This document shows, in pieces, positions 7,931 through 16,239 of a stretch of DNA of 64,000 bases. Under the pieces are notes generated by a model, which saw nothing but the letters and a program-made list of their open reading frames with translations, ran no database searches and was not told where the DNA came from. The translations under genes and the position numbers were made by a program. How positions within the stretch are numbered: the first letter of the stretch is position 1; each line of letters opens with the position of its first letter. Origin of the DNA: Burkholderia gladioli (GTDB lineage Bacteria; Pseudomonadota; Gammaproteobacteria; Burkholderiales; Burkholderiaceae); contig NZ_CP009323.1 of the NCBI RefSeq assembly GCF_000959725.1, positions 62,001-126,000 on the forward strand, given 5' to 3'.

Positions 7931-9084
7931 GATGCTGACTCTCCATCGTTTCCCTGATCGCCCAGGTGCTCGCGGGCCGCACGCTGGTAGGCTGGCATCC
8001 AGCCGCTTCCCCCTCCGCCATCCGAAATCTTTCCGCCCGGCCGGCGTGGACCGTGCCCGAAGCGCAAGACGGCACCGACGCCGCGAAGCGCCTGGCGTGC
8101 GGTATATCCCGCAACGAACGCGCCAAACCCCGACAGGGTGGCGCCACCAGCCAGACCGGACGCGACCCCAGGCAGTTGCCATCCGACCGTGGCCAGCAGG
8201 AGGCCCGTGACGCACATGCCCAGTCCCGCTCCCCAGGACGCTGCGCTGTCGAGTGCGCTGTGAACAGCGGCTGTCAGCGAGGAGGCATTCGCATCGGGTG
8301 CCGAGGTCGTCACCTGGAACGGCGCCAGATCTGCGGAGAACGCGGTCAGCGCCATGCCCAGAAACGCCGCAATGAGTACCTGCAACAGCGCGTAGTTCGC
8401 AATCTTCGCGGTCCATGCCTCGAAGAACCGGGTTGTCGGGCTGAATGCGCCACATGCGATGAACAGGGGCCCAAGGCCGAGCACCAGCTCCAGCAGCATC
8501 CTCGCCATCAGCACCTCGAATGCGAGGACGATCAGGAAGACCGAGGCACCGAGCGCGGCTACCAGCCCGCAAAGGAAATCGCCGATGCCGGCCACGATGC
8601 CCGCCATGCTGAAGCCTTCATGCGTCGCCTTGTTGAAGTAGGCATCCATCACGATGTCGATCTGCCGGTCATAGCAGTCGAGAGTCCGGTAAATGGAGGA
8701 CGCGCTCGTCCCCGTCACGCTGGCGCCACTCACCGTTCCGCAGCCGGCGTTGCCGGCTCCGGCATTCGCGGCCGCAGTCTGGATCGTCTGGGCCAGGCCT
8801 GCGGTAGCGCCCTCCACCGCGGTGACGACCTGCGACTGGTAGATGCCCGCACCGAGCGCAAACGCAAGCATGATGGCCACCTTCATCCCACGCCACGCAA
8901 ATGCCGGTACCGACTCATGGGCCTCGCCACGCACCACGGCGAACCCGTACACGATGATCCAGATCGTAAGCGCCGTCGTGACGACCGGCACCAGCGCACT
9001 GGAGAGCGCCGAGGACACGCCCGTGACGTACGTCGACATGCCGTTTTCGAGCGTGCCGCCAACCGCTGTGAAAAGGCCGCTCAT
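7927..9084 (-). CDS. virB6: VirB6/TrbL-type polytopic inner-membrane protein
   Basis: This 385-residue protein has several membrane segments: about residues 33-50, 67-85, 165-185, 190-215, 225-245 and 290-310. This is the normal pattern for VirB6, part of the inner-membrane channel. The N-terminus MSGLFTAVGGTLENGMSTYV and the large Ala/Gly-rich periplasmic loop (with NAGCGTVSG and a second Cys in TLDCYDRQIDIV) fit the family. The last 60 residues are a basic, Gly-rich cytoplasmic tail. The gene overlaps both neighbours by four bases. Confidence 0.9.
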   Translation of the reverse strand: MSGLFTAVGGTLENGMSTYVTGVSSALSSALVPVVTTALTIWIIVYGFAVVRGEAHESVPAFAWRGMKVAIMLAFALGAGIYQSQVVTAVEGATAGLAQTIQTAAANAGAGNAGCGTVSGASVTGTSASSIYRTLDCYDRQIDIVMDAYFNKATHEGFSMAGIVAGIGDFLCGLVAALGASVFLIVLAFEVLMARMLLELVLGLGPLFIACGAFSPTTRFFEAWTAKIANYALLQVLIAAFLGMALTAFSADLAPFQVTTSAPDANASSLTAAVHSALDSAASWGAGLGMCVTGLLLATVGWQLPGVASGLAGGATLSGFGAFVAGYTARQALRGVGAVLRFGHGPRRPGGKISDGGGGSGWMPAYQRAAREHLGDQGNDGESAS

Positions 9085-11570
9085 CGTGCACCTCTTCCTG
9101 ACACACGCGGGGTTAGCGTGTTCAGGGCGGCCCCGCCCGCACGCCGCCGCGCCAGCCGTTCATGAAACACGGGAAGCCATGCAGCGGGTTCGTCGCCGAT
9201 CTCGGCACGGATACCGTCGAGCAGTTCGACGTTGTCCGTTGTTCCCGACAGCACGTCGAGCACGTCGCCGAGTCCGCCGAGATCCAGCCTGCCGATCGCC
9301 GAGTGGTGTCCCTGCTTGACAAGGAACAGGCGACTGTTCTCCCCAAGGGTGCGAACGATATTGAATTCGGCCTGCGTGAGCTTGAAGCCATGCACGTAGT
9401 CGTCGTAGTCCGCCCGCGGATTGGGCAGGAAGAAGAACGTCGCGGTCTGCTCGATGAGCGCCCGCGCGATAGGACTGCGCAGGACGTCCGCCGGCGACTG
9501 CGTGTCGAAGATGCCCAGACCGTTCTGCTTTCGGATCGTCTTCTGCTTGTTGTTCGCGAAATCTGTAAATACCGGGTCCCCGAGGCGCTTCCAGAACTCG
9601 GTCATCACATAGATGAAGCGCCGCCCGTCGATCAGGCTTCCGGTCAGGTGCAGCAGGTACATCGTCACCGGCGTCGACACCTCCGGATCGTCAAGCAGTT
9701 CTGTGTCGTCGAAGCCGAACAGGTGGTTCTCGCTGAAATCCAGCAGGTCCGACGGGTTGTCCAGTACCCAGCCAAGCCGGCCGCCCGCACACCACCTGGT
9801 CAGTCGCGCATGCAGGCTGTTCTCGCCCACGTTGGGCATCAGCTGCCGCACCATGGACAGGCGCCGAAGCGGCCGCGCCATGCGGGCCACTTCCCGCACG
9901 GCACGCGAAACGTCGAGCTCGTCTCTCGCCGAAAGCGGCGCACCTGTGTCGACGAGCCGGCGCACGAGACGCTCCCAGAAATCCAGTACCGCCTCATCCG
10001 GCTCGAGCTGGAACGGATTGAGTCCCGTCGGGACACCCCGGTGAAAGACGGTATAGCGGCCGCCCACCGCGCGGATCGCGATCTCGGTACCGCGGTCCTT
10101 GTCGTAGACAACGCCCGTGACGCCATACTTCATCGCCATGGCAAGCAGGAACAGCTCAAGTACCGTCTTGCCCGCACCCGCCTGCCCAATGATCTGGGTG
10201 TTGGCGAGTGCCTTCTCGTCGGCCGATTCCTTTTTTTCCGGAGTCGCGTGGAAGTTCAGATAGAGCGGCTGGCCGCTGGGCGTCTTGACAATGGTGATTG
10301 CCTCGCCCCACGGGTTGCCGTCGCGCTTGCCCGTCGCGAAGTTGTGCAGGCTCGCGAGCCCACAGAAATTGCGCGAGGTAAGCTTCGCCTCCCGTGGCCG
10401 GTAGCGCCAGTTGCCAGGCAACTGCGCGAACCACGCGGCGTCCGCCACCAGGTCGACGAGCGCACTCTGGAAGCCCACGTCCGCGAGCTGCGTGCGCGCC
10501 TTCGCCACGTGCCGCGCTACCTCGTCCGGGCGGTCCCCGAGCACGGCAAGCGAATAGTGGTATTCGCCCAGGACGAAATCGCCATTGATCAGGTCGTTCA
10601 GCGCCTGGTCCATCGCCTCGACCTGCGATACCGCGACGTCCTCGCCGGCAATCAGCTGGTTGCGCTGGCGCTCAAGCGCTTCCTTTGCCGTGGGACGATC
10701 GAGGATCGTGAAGCTCTGCGTCTCGATGTACTCAAAGTCGCCGTAAAGCAGACCGTCGAGCATCCCGGGCTCCGTTTCTTCGGGGTAGTCCTTCAGGTCG
10801 AGCAGCGCCGCGTAGCGCGTTGCGCCCGGCATGCGGATCTCGACCTTCTCGGTGCGGAAAAAAAGTCGCGAGGTCGGCAGGGCTTCGGCAATGCGGCCAG
10901 ACGGCACCGGCACGGGCTCCCAGGCGGCGTTGACGAGGTAACCCAGAAACTCCAGTGCCGCCGAGAAACGCACGGACCGCTGCGTGTGGTGGATCTGCTT
11001 CGCGTCGCGAACCTGGTTCCTGTAGACGCCAAGGGCGACCGGACCCCACGGTTTCAGGCCCGATTCGACCTGCGCGGCGAGTTCCGCCATCACCTTCAGC
11101 GCCTCATACTCGCCCCGCCTGATATCGCCGGCGGTGCGACGGGCTGCCTGACTGAATAGCCGCCCCAGACGCGTGCGGTGCGGCCGGTAGACGACCGTCA
11201 GGTACAGCTCGTTGGCCATCATCCGGTAGCCCGCAAAGCTCGCGTAGTACCGTGTGGCAAGCTCCTGGCAGAACGGGTTGCCGTAAGGCGTGGCGAAGTG
11301 ATCAGTCACGCGCCGGCGGAGCCGATGCGACCAGAGTCCCACATGGCCACCCGGCAGGCTGCGCACGAGCTGGTTGAACCCTTCGTGACGCACCAGGATG
11401 TCGCCTGGATCGGCCGCCTCGAAGGCAATACCGGCGATCTTCCACACGCGCAGATAATCGCCTTCCCGCGTGCGGATCACGTGGTCGGTCACGTGCGATG
11501 AGAACGGCACAAAGTCCGCGAGCACGACCTCGCGTCCGGCGACGTCGATGAGGTGCGGTTGCGCAGCCAT
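9081..11570 (-). CDS. virB4: VirB4 family secretion ATPase
   Basis: This 829-residue ATPase powers pilus assembly and substrate transfer. The N-terminal VirB4 domain holds HVTDHVIRTREGDYLRVWKI. The P-loop is near residue 464 (IIGQAGAGKTVLELFLLAM), followed by GVVYDKDRGTEIAIRAVGGRY, the family pattern around the second strand, and by Walker B/C-terminal motifs (RRFIYVMTEFWKRLGD, KTIRKQNGLGIFDTQSP). The start at 11570 begins one base after the virB3 stop. Longer in-frame starts overlap virB3. Length is normal. Confidence 0.95.
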   Translation of the reverse strand: MAAQPHLIDVAGREVVLADFVPFSSHVTDHVIRTREGDYLRVWKIAGIAFEAADPGDILVRHEGFNQLVRSLPGGHVGLWSHRLRRRVTDHFATPYGNPFCQELATRYYASFAGYRMMANELYLTVVYRPHRTRLGRLFSQAARRTAGDIRRGEYEALKVMAELAAQVESGLKPWGPVALGVYRNQVRDAKQIHHTQRSVRFSAALEFLGYLVNAAWEPVPVPSGRIAEALPTSRLFFRTEKVEIRMPGATRYAALLDLKDYPEETEPGMLDGLLYGDFEYIETQSFTILDRPTAKEALERQRNQLIAGEDVAVSQVEAMDQALNDLINGDFVLGEYHYSLAVLGDRPDEVARHVAKARTQLADVGFQSALVDLVADAAWFAQLPGNWRYRPREAKLTSRNFCGLASLHNFATGKRDGNPWGEAITIVKTPSGQPLYLNFHATPEKKESADEKALANTQIIGQAGAGKTVLELFLLAMAMKYGVTGVVYDKDRGTEIAIRAVGGRYTVFHRGVPTGLNPFQLEPDEAVLDFWERLVRRLVDTGAPLSARDELDVSRAVREVARMARPLRRLSMVRQLMPNVGENSLHARLTRWCAGGRLGWVLDNPSDLLDFSENHLFGFDDTELLDDPEVSTPVTMYLLHLTGSLIDGRRFIYVMTEFWKRLGDPVFTDFANNKQKTIRKQNGLGIFDTQSPADVLRSPIARALIEQTATFFFLPNPRADYDDYVHGFKLTQAEFNIVRTLGENSRLFLVKQGHHSAIGRLDLGGLGDVLDVLSGTTDNVELLDGIRAEIGDEPAAWLPVFHERLARRRAGGAALNTLTPRVSGRGAR

Positions 11571-11571
11571 G

Positions 11572-11892
11572 TCAGCCCCTCCTCTTGACGCGAACCGGCA
11601 CGTAGGCGTGCGCCCCCCAGAAGCGGCGATTGCGCTGGCGAAAGGCCATGCGAAAGCACAGCACGACCTGCGCAAGCCGCTGGTCGTCATGCCGCGTGAC
11701 CGCACGCATCGTCACGAACACGGGGACGAGGAGCAGCACGATACCGACGCCCGCCGGCGGACTGGCAAGCAGTGCCCAGATCGCGGGAATCAGGATGCAG
11801 CCACCCACCATCAGCAACGGCACGAGCGGCACGCCCCACAGCATCGCGGGTCGTGTGCAGCCCTTGAAGACGGGATCCCTGAGCTGGTCCAT
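11572..11892 (-). CDS. virB3: VirB3 family inner-membrane protein
   Basis: This 106-residue protein opens with DPVFKGCTRPAMLWGVP, the conserved VirB3 N-terminus, followed by two close membrane segments (about residues 20-40 and 45-62). A basic tail includes RNRRFWGAHAYVP, as in the family. VirB3 works with VirB4 in pilus biogenesis. It sits directly between virB2 and virB4, with a one-base gap to virB4. Confidence 0.92.
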   Translation of the reverse strand: MDQLRDPVFKGCTRPAMLWGVPLVPLLMVGGCILIPAIWALLASPPAGVGIVLLLVPVFVTMRAVTRHDDQRLAQVVLCFRMAFRQRNRRFWGAHAYVPVRVKRRG

Positions 11893-11905
11893 GTTTGCCT
11901 CCGGA

Positions 11906-12247
11906 TCAGCTCGTCGGGATCAGCATCGCTGCGATCACCGTGGCGCAGCCAACGAACAGCCCGCCGATGAATACGTTGGCAATGTCGCCAAAGCGCGCGT
12001 GCTGGAACATCATCTTGAAGCCCGCCCAGATGATCGAGATCGAGCACACCACCGCACCCACGCTGAGTAACGTGGTCTGGATCGTCGTGAGCAGGGTGTT
12101 GACCTGCGAGAGCTGCGCATATGCCGGGGTCACCGTCAGTGCCAGCAGGGACGCAATCGCGAGCCCGCGCCGGACGGCTCGCGCCGACTCACGAATCCAG
12201 GTTTCCCGCGGAATCGATCTCCACTTGATTTGCAGTCCTGATTTCAT
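11906..12247 (-). CDS. virB2: VirB2/TrbC-type major pilin
   Basis: This 113-residue prepilin has a long basic leader (about 44 residues) ending in SLLALTVTPAYAQ. The mature part of about 69 residues holds two membrane helices (TLLSVGAVVCSISIIWAGFKM and ANVFIGGLFVGCATVIAAML), as in VirB2 pilins. The FGDIANVFIGG motif is typical. It is the likely conjugative pilus subunit. Confidence 0.9.
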   Translation of the reverse strand: MKSGLQIKWRSIPRETWIRESARAVRRGLAIASLLALTVTPAYAQLSQVNTLLTTIQTTLLSVGAVVCSISIIWAGFKMMFQHARFGDIANVFIGGLFVGCATVIAAMLIPTS

Positions 12248-12282
12248 GGATTGCTCCTGTTACACACATTGGCCTTGCTTCG

Positions 12283-12930
12283 TCAGAAGACGACCGCGCT
12301 TTCCTGCGTCATGTCGCCGGGTAGACCGGTCTGGCGATTTCGCCTGGGGTCCGTGGTCGAAGGCGTTCGATCCGGGATGCGTGACGGACCGGAACGCGCG
12401 CCCTGCGGACTGGACGGGATGACGCGAATGGGCGGGACATCGGCGGCAGTCGCCGGAACCACCGGATCAGGGAGCGCGGCATCGGCGACGACCCTCTGCA
12501 CATAGCCCGTGCGAAATCCCGTGGAAAAGTCGCCGCTCGCGTAGCATGACAGCCCCGCACGCAATGCGTCCTGCGCTTCTGCATGCTCGTGCCGCGCGCG
12601 CTCGAAGCAGCCCTGGAGGATGGCCGCGCCGGCGGCGAGATTGCGGCACGGATCGAACACGGTCTCAGTCGTCAGGCCGAACCTGATCCAGTTCGCCCGA
12701 TTTACCTGCGCAAGACCTGCGCTGTAATCCCACCCGGCGGCCTCCAGCGCGCGTGCCGTCGCAACGGCCTCGTTAAGGTTTGCCGGCTGGCGCTCGAGGC
12801 GCCCGTGTACCACCCCGATCGCGTACAGGTTGAAGCCCGACTCGACCCGCACGATGGCTGCCATCGTGGCGGGCGCCACGGCCGGTGCGCACTGCTGCGT
12901 CAGGGCGAGGAATGCGGCGAGCGGTATCAT
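12283..12930 (-). CDS. virB1: VirB1-type lytic transglycosylase
   Basis: This 215-residue protein opens the peptidoglycan for the channel. The SLT domain begins MAAIVRVESGFNLYAIGVV, with the catalytic Glu in RVESGF (residue about 29), and continues with AGLAQVNRANW and NLAAGAAILQGCFERA. A C-terminal Pro/Arg-rich region lacks a known domain. The start at 12930 overlaps the preceding gene's stop by ATGA. The N-terminus (MIPLAAFLALTQQCAPAVA) could serve as a short export signal. Confidence 0.9.
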   Translation of the reverse strand: MIPLAAFLALTQQCAPAVAPATMAAIVRVESGFNLYAIGVVHGRLERQPANLNEAVATARALEAAGWDYSAGLAQVNRANWIRFGLTTETVFDPCRNLAAGAAILQGCFERARHEHAEAQDALRAGLSCYASGDFSTGFRTGYVQRVVADAALPDPVVPATAADVPPIRVIPSSPQGARSGPSRIPDRTPSTTDPRRNRQTGLPGDMTQESAVVF

Positions 12931-13505
12931 TCGCCACCTCCCTGTCCGCCAGAGCTTTCGTATTCCCGCTCCAGAAAGAGACGCGCGGACTGGGTCGGCT
13001 CGTACGGGATAGCGGTACTGCCGGCTCCGTAGAACTCCGTGATCATGCGGTCTGCTCCTCCCGCGTCCCACCACACGCGCGTGTCCAGCGCGCCGTCGAT
13101 TTCGACATTGATTGCGCCGCGCGCATTGCATAGCAGCTCACTCTGCCCAGGGTCACCCCAGTACAGCAGATCCTCACGGCAGTACCCGGTACCCGCAAAG
13201 ACGTTCACCGCCGACGTCCCCTGCGAGCCACCTGCGCCGAAGTCGCACGTCGGAAAAGGATCGCCGTGGCGCAACGCTGCCCACAGCCTCCGGATCGGCG
13301 GGACACACTCGCCATACTGCTCAGGGCCACCGGGATTGGACAGGCACAGGATCACCTGGCAACCCCAGTCGTCGGCATGGGCAGTGCCAGGCGCCGGGAC
13401 TGATGCCCCGACAAATGCGGCGAGGGCAATCAACCAGCGGCGCAACACCCGCAGCAGCCCGCGGCCGGCCATGGCAATGTCGAATGGGATGGCTGCGTCA
13501 TGCAT
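12927..13505 (-). CDS. Exported Cys-rich conjugation-associated protein
   Basis: This 192-residue protein has a signal peptide (LRRWLIALAAFVGASVPAPG, cut near THA-DDWGC). Mature conserved-looking segments are DDWGCQVILCLSNPGGP, CVPPIRRLWAALRHGDPFPTC and GYCREDLLYWG, with at least seven cysteines. I recall this sequence type as an unnamed family encoded beside virB1 in many proteobacterial conjugative elements, though the function is unknown to me. The start at 13505 overlaps the upstream small gene by eight bases; 13472 is an alternative. Export and the cysteines suggest a disulfide-bonded periplasmic accessory of the channel. Confidence 0.7.
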   Translation of the reverse strand: MHDAAIPFDIAMAGRGLLRVLRRWLIALAAFVGASVPAPGTAHADDWGCQVILCLSNPGGPEQYGECVPPIRRLWAALRHGDPFPTCDFGAGGSQGTSAVNVFAGTGYCREDLLYWGDPGQSELLCNARGAINVEIDGALDTRVWWDAGGADRMITEFYGAGSTAIPYEPTQSARLFLEREYESSGGQGGGE

Positions 13506-13755
13506 CGCACACCTCTGCACGACTAAGGGCGGGCGTTGCACCGTTCCCGATTGCATCGAGCCGGCGAGTGAGGACCTCCAGACAGGCGACCACTGTCCGC
13601 GAGGATTCGGCGACCCGGACATCCTGCGCGGCTGGCTGGCCGCGCGGCACTGAGCAACCCACAGCGCGCCCGACAGCTGCCGGGCGAGGCAGCCAGGCGT
13701 ATCCATGGGGAAACGCCTGGTCCGCGATCAGCCATTCACGCAGCGTCGTTTCCAT
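13498..13755 (-). CDS. Small protein of unknown function in transfer operon
   Basis: An 85-residue product beginning METTLREWLIADQAF. I do not recognise it. It is soluble by appearance, with no signal peptide or membrane segment, and has a helical C-terminal part (VVACLEVLTRRLDAIG). It sits between the ParA-like gene and the exported Cys-rich gene, with overlaps or close spacing on both sides, so it belongs to the operon. An alternative GTG start at about 13761 overlaps the ParA stop as GTGA. Confidence 0.5.
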   Translation of the reverse strand: METTLREWLIADQAFPHGYAWLPRPAAVGRAVGCSVPRGQPAAQDVRVAESSRTVVACLEVLTRRLDAIGNGATPALSRAEVCDA

Positions 13756-13760
13756 CACCT

Positions 13761-14339
13761 TCACCCACGCTTCTTCCCAGGGATTGCGACGACGGGCAGA
13801 AGCCCGACAAAGTGCAGTGCCGGATTCAGTCGCGCCCGGACGTTGCGGATCCCGTATGTGCCATTGATGATTTCCGAGGCACAGTCGACGCAGTCCGGCG
13901 ACATCGCTATGACGCTCAGTACCGCGTCCACCAGCGCCTCTGCACAGACAGCGCGCAGGTCGGGCAGGACGGGCGTATCGATCAGGCACACGTCGAACCG
14001 CGGCGCCACCACGCATAGCAGATGACGAAGATTCGCGTAGTAGCGGGTGCGGGCGGGATCGTGACGCGAGCGCAGACCGTCGACGGCGTCGCCGCTGAGC
14101 ACGCGAACGCAGCCGCCGGGTGCGGGTCGGGCGCGCCCGGTCGGGTCCGGCACCGGGTTGCCGGACCCGATCGCATCATGCTGCCCGCCGGCGAGCATCC
14201 GTGCGCAGCGCGGCGGCTCGGCAAGGTCCAGTACCAGCACGCGCCAGTGATTGACGCGACGCAGGTGACGGGCAAGCAGGCAGGTCAGCATCGTCCTGCC
14301 CGAGTTACTCTTTGCCGAAATGATCAGAAGCGATTTCAT
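13761..14339 (-). CDS. ParA/MinD-like ATPase with altered P-loop
   Basis: This 192-residue protein has the ParA/MinD/StbB layout: strand MKSLLIISA, a P-loop position, WRVLVLDLAEPP (A'-like Asp), and FDVCLIDTPVLPDLRA (Walker B). The P-loop reads AKSNSGRTM, so the usual second glycine is Asn and the invariant Lys before Thr is Arg. ATP binding may be weak or altered. Such ATPases often head conjugation operons for element partition or for positioning the secretion machine. It is the first gene of the minus-strand operon. Confidence 0.7.
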   Translation of the reverse strand: MKSLLIISAKSNSGRTMLTCLLARHLRRVNHWRVLVLDLAEPPRCARMLAGGQHDAIGSGNPVPDPTGRARPAPGGCVRVLSGDAVDGLRSRHDPARTRYYANLRHLLCVVAPRFDVCLIDTPVLPDLRAVCAEALVDAVLSVIAMSPDCVDCASEIINGTYGIRNVRARLNPALHFVGLLPVVAIPGKKRG

Positions 14340-14804
14340 GGTTCATCGTCCTCAGCCGCGCCCGCTGTCGATGAACCTGCGAAGAAAAAGGAACCCGCGG
14401 CAACGGAGAGGCTGACCGCGGGCTCAACGGGGGATCATTGCATCAGCGCCAGAAAAGCAGAAAAGCCTGCAGATGCAGGCTTTTTGCGAATGCGTCACGG
14501 CACACCACGTCATCGCACAGACATCGAACTGCGGGGCCGCTAACGCGTACTCGGTCGTGCGTGGCACGTTGACCGGATCAGATTGTTGGCTTCAATCTAG
14601 GCGAGTGCGCCGCCCTTTGCAAGTGGCCTCAGGCACTACGCCGTCCTTCCATTTACCCACGTGTTCCCGGGTGTTCCCACTGGTTCCCAAAAAAATTTCT
14701 GGTGCGGGACCTTCGACCCGAGATTCGCCGACGACAGCATCGGCTGCGTCAGACCGTGCAGGCTGCGGGCCGGGTCAAATCGAACCAGGGGCGACAGCAC
14801 ACCA
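14340..14804. other. Upstream region of the transfer operon
   Basis: No gene is supported in these 465 bases. It should hold the promoter of the minus-strand transfer operon and the end of the transcript of the upstream AlpA/sigma-like pair. A perfect hairpin with flanking A/T tracts lies at 14461-14485. I could not pick out a convincing -35/-10 pair by eye. Confidence 0.5.
14461..14485. terminator. Bidirectional-type rho-independent terminator
   Basis: A perfect 10-bp stem (AAAAGCCTGC / GCAGGCTTTT) closes a 4-base loop (AGAT), with A-run and T-run on either side. This shape can terminate transcription from both directions. It lies between the AlpA/sigma-like pair and the start of the transfer operon, so it probably isolates the operon from its regulators. 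Confidence 0.8.
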
Positions 14805-15128
14805 TCATTGGCTGTCGTCAGATGGGTGCGAGCCGTCGCGATCCTGGTTCCCGCTCTCCAGGACGCGTGCGAGGGCCGTACGTGCGGCCGCAAGTTCCAG
14901 CTCGAAGCGTTGCGCAGGCCGACGGGGTATGCGCAGCCGCCTGCAGATAACCTCATGGCTGGCATGCCAGAGATATACCATGCGCAGTATGTCGCGATGC
15001 CGTGGATGCAGGCTCTGCCATGCTTTCGTGATCCGCGCCGCATCGACCGGATCGTAAGCGCCGCGAGATGCATTGCCCCAATTTTCCAGCCGCCGATGCA
15101 GTGGTGCCGAAGCGGGATCGCGGCTCAT
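14805..15128 (-). CDS. Sigma-70 region 4-like / antiterminator-like regulator
   Basis: This 107-residue protein has a helical core: ITKAWQSLHPRHRDILRMVY, then WHASHEVICRRLRIPRRPAQRFELELAAARTAL. It resembles a sigma region 4-type helix-turn-helix as found in phage Q-like and island regulators. It is coupled by ATGA to the AlpA-like gene upstream. It may control the transfer genes downstream. The exact family is uncertain. Confidence 0.55.
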   Translation of the reverse strand: MSRDPASAPLHRRLENWGNASRGAYDPVDAARITKAWQSLHPRHRDILRMVYLWHASHEVICRRLRIPRRPAQRFELELAAARTALARVLESGNQDRDGSHPSDDSQ

Positions 15129-15364
15129 GGCGCGCCTCCCACATCATCACGCGCTGGCGCAGGCGCACGATAACGCGCGGGATTCTCCAGAAACTGTTCA
15201 ATGTCGGCCGCGCGCCATCCCACCAGGCGGCCGCCCAGCCGTATCGCCGGGGGAAATGTTCCCGCCTCCATGCGACGGTAAATCGTTGAGCGCGACAGCC
15301 CCGTTCTCTCTTCGACCTGGCGGCGGCGCAGGATCCAGTGCGCTTCGCTGTTCGTAGTTGACAT
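15125..15364 (-). CDS. AlpA/excisionase-like DNA-binding protein
   Basis: This 79-residue protein has a MerR/AlpA-type winged helix: ILRRRQVEERTGLSRSTIYR, MEAGTFPPAIRLGGRLVGWR and AADIEQFLENP. Proteins of this type act as excisionases or activators of island integrase and transfer genes. The start at 15364 follows the ribosome site GGGGAAGG; a longer start at 15412 lacks one. It is coupled to the downstream sigma-like gene. Confidence 0.8.
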   Translation of the reverse strand: MSTTNSEAHWILRRRQVEERTGLSRSTIYRRMEAGTFPPAIRLGGRLVGWRAADIEQFLENPARYRAPAPARDDVGGAP

Positions 15365-15631
15365 GCCTTCCCCAAAAAATTCCGGCCTGGCGTTGCCGGT
15401 ACATGGGGGCATTCAAGCAGCGGTGGGGTCCCACGTCCAACCCGTCTTGTCGACGGGAAGCTCCCGTCGGACGGTGCGAACGACATACAGAGAGGCAACA
15501 CGTATCACCGGTCGACGGCGGTGATTACTGCGGTCAATCTCACGAACGGGAAGCGTAGAATGGTCAACACCTGACGTACGGTGGTGGTCCCGCAAAGGTG
15601 GTACCCGTCGCGTCAACCAGGAGAGACGGTC

Positions 15632-15850
15632 GTGCTGTCTTCCGATGACTGGCGAACGCGTACCGTTGAGGATGGCGTCGTGCGCTGCCCATCCTGCAAC
15701 TCGTTGAGCGTGACGATGGGCGCGTGTGCTGTAGGCGCGTACACGATCTATCAGGAGTATGTGTGCGAAGCCTGCGGGTACGAATTCCAGGCCATGTTTG
15801 GCCTGATCGGGTGTGTTCCAGGAAGCAACAACGAGGGCAACGACACCTGA
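15632..15850 (+). CDS. Small zinc-ribbon protein
   Basis: A 72-codon gene with GTG start; ribosome site CAGGAG lies seven bases upstream. The product has two CxxC knuckles, RCPSCNS and VCEACGY, separated by about 26 residues, as in a single zinc ribbon. I recognise no specific family. It is on the opposite strand to the AlpA-like gene and may be an island regulator or accessory. A longer in-frame GTG start at 15581 has no good ribosome site. Confidence 0.55.
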   Translation: MLSSDDWRTRTVEDGVVRCPSCNSLSVTMGACAVGAYTIYQEYVCEACGYEFQAMFGLIGCVPGSNNEGNDT

Positions 15851-16239
15851 CGCATTCTTACCCCGGCAGGCGAGTGAGCGGCGTGGAACCCATGAATACC
15901 GCTACAGGCGGGCCCGCGTCGCAGACCCACGGAGCCGTTGAAGCGGGTTCATCCGGGGCGATCCAGGCGTACGTACCCTGGACAAAATTCGCCGGCGACG
16001 TCTCGTGGCCGGGCGTGCCCTGGTTCCCGGCGCGTTCGCTGCACGGCATGCGTTTCATCGGCTTTTCGTCACCCTCCACCGCCCTCGTGCCACGAAGGCG
16101 ACGCGGTGCCTGAAACCGCGACATCGTCTGCCGCGTACTGGAGGACCCCGATGTGCCGACCCATCGAATGTCGCCACCGGCATACGACCCTGCGGCAATC
16201 TGGCTCTTCCGACCATGCAAACCTGCCAGATCAGGCCGG
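15851..16239. other. No supported gene
   Basis: These 389 bases separate the transfer-related genes from the catabolic operon. Several short frames exist on both strands, none with a domain, ribosome site or coherent composition that I can defend. I see no repeat or clear terminator. Confidence 0.4.

Noticed and set aside
9162..11159. 665-codon plus-strand frame
   Set aside because: It is antisense to virB4, whose motifs are clear. The product has no recognisable domain.
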